A program made the position numbers and the translations under genes. From NCBI GenBank assembly GCA_963205465.1, contig CAUJKG010000322.1:1-7043 (forward strand): DNA of 7,043 bases, given 5' to 3'. Positions 5,487 through 7,043 of this stretch are shown here, one piece after another (the first letter of the stretch is position 1; each line of letters opens with the position of its first letter). Under the pieces are notes generated by a model. It made no database searches. It was not told the DNA's origin and saw only the letters and a program-made list of their open reading frames with translations. The DNA comes from Pseudomonadota bacterium (GTDB lineage: Bacteria > Pseudomonadota > Alphaproteobacteria > Rhizobiales > Xanthobacteraceae).

Positions 5487-5515
5487 TATGTGTCGTATTC
5501 GGGGCGATTTTACAA
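5487..5515 (-). promoter_or_regulatory. Possible promoter of the helicase/infA operon
   Basis: On the minus strand TTGTAA (5515-5510) is followed after 17 bases by CACATA (5492-5487). The first hexamer resembles an alphaproteobacterial -35 and the second is a poor -10. Transcription would start near 5480, just before the stem at 5476-5423, which would make that stem the 5' end of the message. Only spacing and the -35 support it. Confidence 0.27.
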
Positions 5516-5517
5516 GA

Positions 5518-5533
5518 GCCGGCACCCGCCGGC
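5518..5533 (+). promoter_or_regulatory. Perfect short hairpin upstream of the ThDP enzyme gene
   Basis: GCCGGC (5518-5523) and GCCGGC (5528-5533) form a six-base stem around an ACCC loop, ending 40 bases before the ATG. It could be a leader hairpin or a protein-binding dyad. It has no following T-run and so is not an obvious terminator. The rest of the gap from 5534 to 5560 is comparatively AT-rich and shows nothing else I recognise. Confidence 0.3.
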
Positions 5534-5560
5534 AGGGATTTAATCTTACGCTTTCCTTCC

Positions 5561-5564
5561 GAGG
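5561..5564 (+). promoter_or_regulatory. Ribosome binding site of the ThDP enzyme gene
   Basis: GAGG lies nine bases before the ATG at 5574 and supports that start, which also puts the family N-terminus (AADLVVASLVAHGI) at the normal position. Confidence 0.55.
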
Positions 5565-5573
5565 TTCGAAGAA

Positions 5574-7043
5574 ATGTCCGGAACTACCGCCGCCGACCTC
5601 GTGGTCGCCTCTCTCGTCGCCCACGGCATCGATACGCTCTACGCGCTCCCCGGCGTCCATAACGACCACTTCTTCGACGCGGTGTTCCGTGCCGGCGACA
5701 AGATCCGCACCGTTCATAGCCGTCATGAACAGGGCGCGGCCTATATGGCGCTGGGGGCCGCGCTCGCGACCAACAAGCCACAGCCTTACGCGGTGGTTCC
5801 CGGCCCCGGCCTCCTGAATACCTCCGCCGCACTCCTGACCGCTTACTCGATGAACGCGCCGGTGCTGGCGCTGATCGGACAAATTCCCGACGCCGATATC
5901 GGCAAGGGACTTTCGCATCTTCACGAGATCAAGGATCAGGCCGGCATTCTCGCGCGGCTGGTGGATTTCTCGGTGCGGGTGAAGCAGCCGGAGGAAGCCT
6001 CCGCGCTCCTCTCACAGGCGATCCATTCGCTGTATTCGGATCGGCCGGGCCCCGCGGCAATCGAATGCGCGATCGACATGTGGGGACGAACAAGCGAAGA
6101 CGGAAAGATCGCATCGCCCCTGCCCGTGCCACAGCCTGCACTCGATGAAGACGCGATCAGGGACGCCGCGAAGCGGCTCGCGAACTCCAAACGCCCGCTC
6201 ATCATTTGCGGCGGCGGCGCGCAAGGCGCATCGCAAGAAATCACCCGGCTTTCGGAAATGCTGCAAGCACCCGTGCTCGGCTATCGCCGCGGGCGCGGCG
6301 TGTTGTCGAGCAAGAATCCATTCAGCGTGACGCTGCCCTTGGGCCGCGAGCTCTGGGGCGAAGCCGATGTTGCGCTCGGGGTCGGCACGCACATGCTCTA
6401 CCCGATGATGCAATGGGGCATGGACGACGACATAGAGGTCATCCGCGTCGATGCCGACAAGGACGAGCCCGCGCGCATCCACAAGCCCGCCGTCTCGCTG
6501 ATCGGCGACGCACAGCCGATTTTGCAGCGGCTGATCGAAGTGCTGCCGAATTATCTCGGCAAGCGCGAAGACCGCACGGAAGAAATGCGCGAGCGCCACG
6601 CGAAGATGAATAAGCGCTTCGAGAAGATCGCGCCGCAGAAAACGTTCCTCGATGCCATTCGCGACGAGTTGCCGGACGATGGCATCTTCGTCGACGAGGT
6701 GACGCAGATGGGCTTCGCGGCGCGCCTCATGCTGCCGGTCTATAAGCCCCGCACGTTCCTCTCGCCCGGCTATCAGGACAATCTCGGCTGGGGCTTCGCG
6801 ACCGCGCTCGGCGCGCAGGACGCGCGGCGCGACGTACCGGTGGTTTCGATCAACGGCGACGGCGGCTTCCTCTATACCGCGAACGAACTTGCGACCGCGA
6901 TGCGCCACAAGATTCCGCTCGTCGCCATCGTGTTTTCCGACGGCTCCTTCGGGAACGTGCGGCGCATCCAGGAAGAGATGTTCGGCAACCGGCTGATCGC
7001 GAGCGATCTTGCCAACCCCGACTTCGTAAAATTCGCGGAAAGC
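5574..7043 (+). CDS. Thiamine-diphosphate-dependent enzyme, acetolactate synthase large-subunit-like (C-terminus beyond window)
   Basis: This is an open frame of 490 codons reaching the window end without a stop. The family usually has 530-570 residues, so only the tail is missing. Members bind thiamine diphosphate and Mg2+ and act on 2-oxo acids by decarboxylation or carboligation. The N-terminal Pyr domain (about 5-170) carries YALPGVHNDHF and the cofactor-activating Glu52 (SRHEQGAAYMA). The central domain begins near 209 (LIICGGGAQG). The C-terminal PP domain contains GDG at 428-430 and, 27 residues after Asp429, Ser-Asp-Gly-Ser at 455-458. The classical motif has Asn-Asn there, so Asp456 would replace the usual Asn metal ligand. 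I recall Asp at this place in some uncharacterised relatives. No small regulatory subunit gene is visible on the side we can see, so a true biosynthetic acetolactate synthase is unlikely; a benzoylformate or other 2-oxo acid decarboxylase is possible. The substrate is not assignable. Confidence 0.93.
   Translation, partial: MSGTTAADLVVASLVAHGIDTLYALPGVHNDHFFDAVFRAGDKIRTVHSRHEQGAAYMALGAALATNKPQPYAVVPGPGLLNTSAALLTAYSMNAPVLALIGQIPDADIGKGLSHLHEIKDQAGILARLVDFSVRVKQPEEASALLSQAIHSLYSDRPGPAAIECAIDMWGRTSEDGKIASPLPVPQPALDEDAIRDAAKRLANSKRPLIICGGGAQGASQEITRLSEMLQAPVLGYRRGRGVLSSKNPFSVTLPLGRELWGEADVALGVGTHMLYPMMQWGMDDDIEVIRVDADKDEPARIHKPAVSLIGDAQPILQRLIEVLPNYLGKREDRTEEMRERHAKMNKRFEKIAPQKTFLDAIRDELPDDGIFVDEVTQMGFAARLMLPVYKPRTFLSPGYQDNLGWGFATALGAQDARRDVPVVSINGDGGFLYTANELATAMRHKIPLVAIVFSDGSFGNVRRIQEEMFGNRLIASDLANPDFVKFAES

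Noticed and set aside
6012..6908. Open frame on the minus strand opposite the ThDP enzyme
   Set aside because: The plus-strand frame is uninterrupted from 5574 to the window end and carries the cofactor motifs. The opposite frame has no recognisable features.

Overview
This window looks like the chromosome of an alphaproteobacterium of the order Rhizobiales, most likely a Bradyrhizobium/Rhodopseudomonas/Xanthobacteraceae-type organism. The support is a GC-rich sequence throughout, strong alphaproteobacterial flavour in the protein sequences (HPPD, RhlE-type helicase, an extended IF-1), and an intergenic palindromic repeat opening in TGTCATTCCGG of a kind common in these genomes. The assignment comes from sequence recognition, not from a search. 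There are seven protein genes, two of them cut by the window edges. I see no tRNA, rRNA, CRISPR array, transposase or phage gene.

Layout. (1) Positions 1-583, minus: the N-terminal part of an aldo/keto reductase. (2) 685-1155, minus: an Lrp/AsnC-family regulator. (3) 1279-2394, plus: 4-hydroxyphenylpyruvate dioxygenase (hppD), divergent from the regulator. The 123-base gap between them holds stacked inverted repeats that look like an operator. (4) 2395-2508: a palindromic repeat with three nested or side hairpins, placed between converging genes. (5) 2543-5303, minus: a tight three-gene block, read as RhlE-type DEAD-box RNA helicase (TTG start), then IF-1 with a basic C-terminal tail, then a beta-lactamase-fold serine hydrolase whose start codon overlaps the infA stop (TAATG). 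A weak intrinsic terminator lies at its end. (6) 5304-5573: a divergent intergenic region of about 270 bases, rich in hairpins. It probably holds the structured 5' leader of the helicase operon and the promoter of the next gene. (7) 5574-7043, plus: a thiamine-diphosphate-dependent enzyme related to acetolactate synthase large subunits, cut by the window end.

How the genes work together. The regulator/hppD pair reads as a locally controlled aromatic amino acid (tyrosine) catabolic step, making homogentisate from 4-hydroxyphenylpyruvate. The helicase/IF-1 pair reads as an RNA-remodelling and translation-initiation operon of the kind linked to cold adaptation, with a serine hydrolase attached by translational coupling for no obvious reason. 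The strongest candidates for something undescribed are the structured leader upstream of the helicase (5423-5476 plus hairpins at 5331-5391), the unusual start region of the helicase (TTG, with an out-of-frame ATG and a T6 run), and the operator array in front of hppD. None of these amounts to a whole new system. They are regulatory hypotheses attached to ordinary genes.
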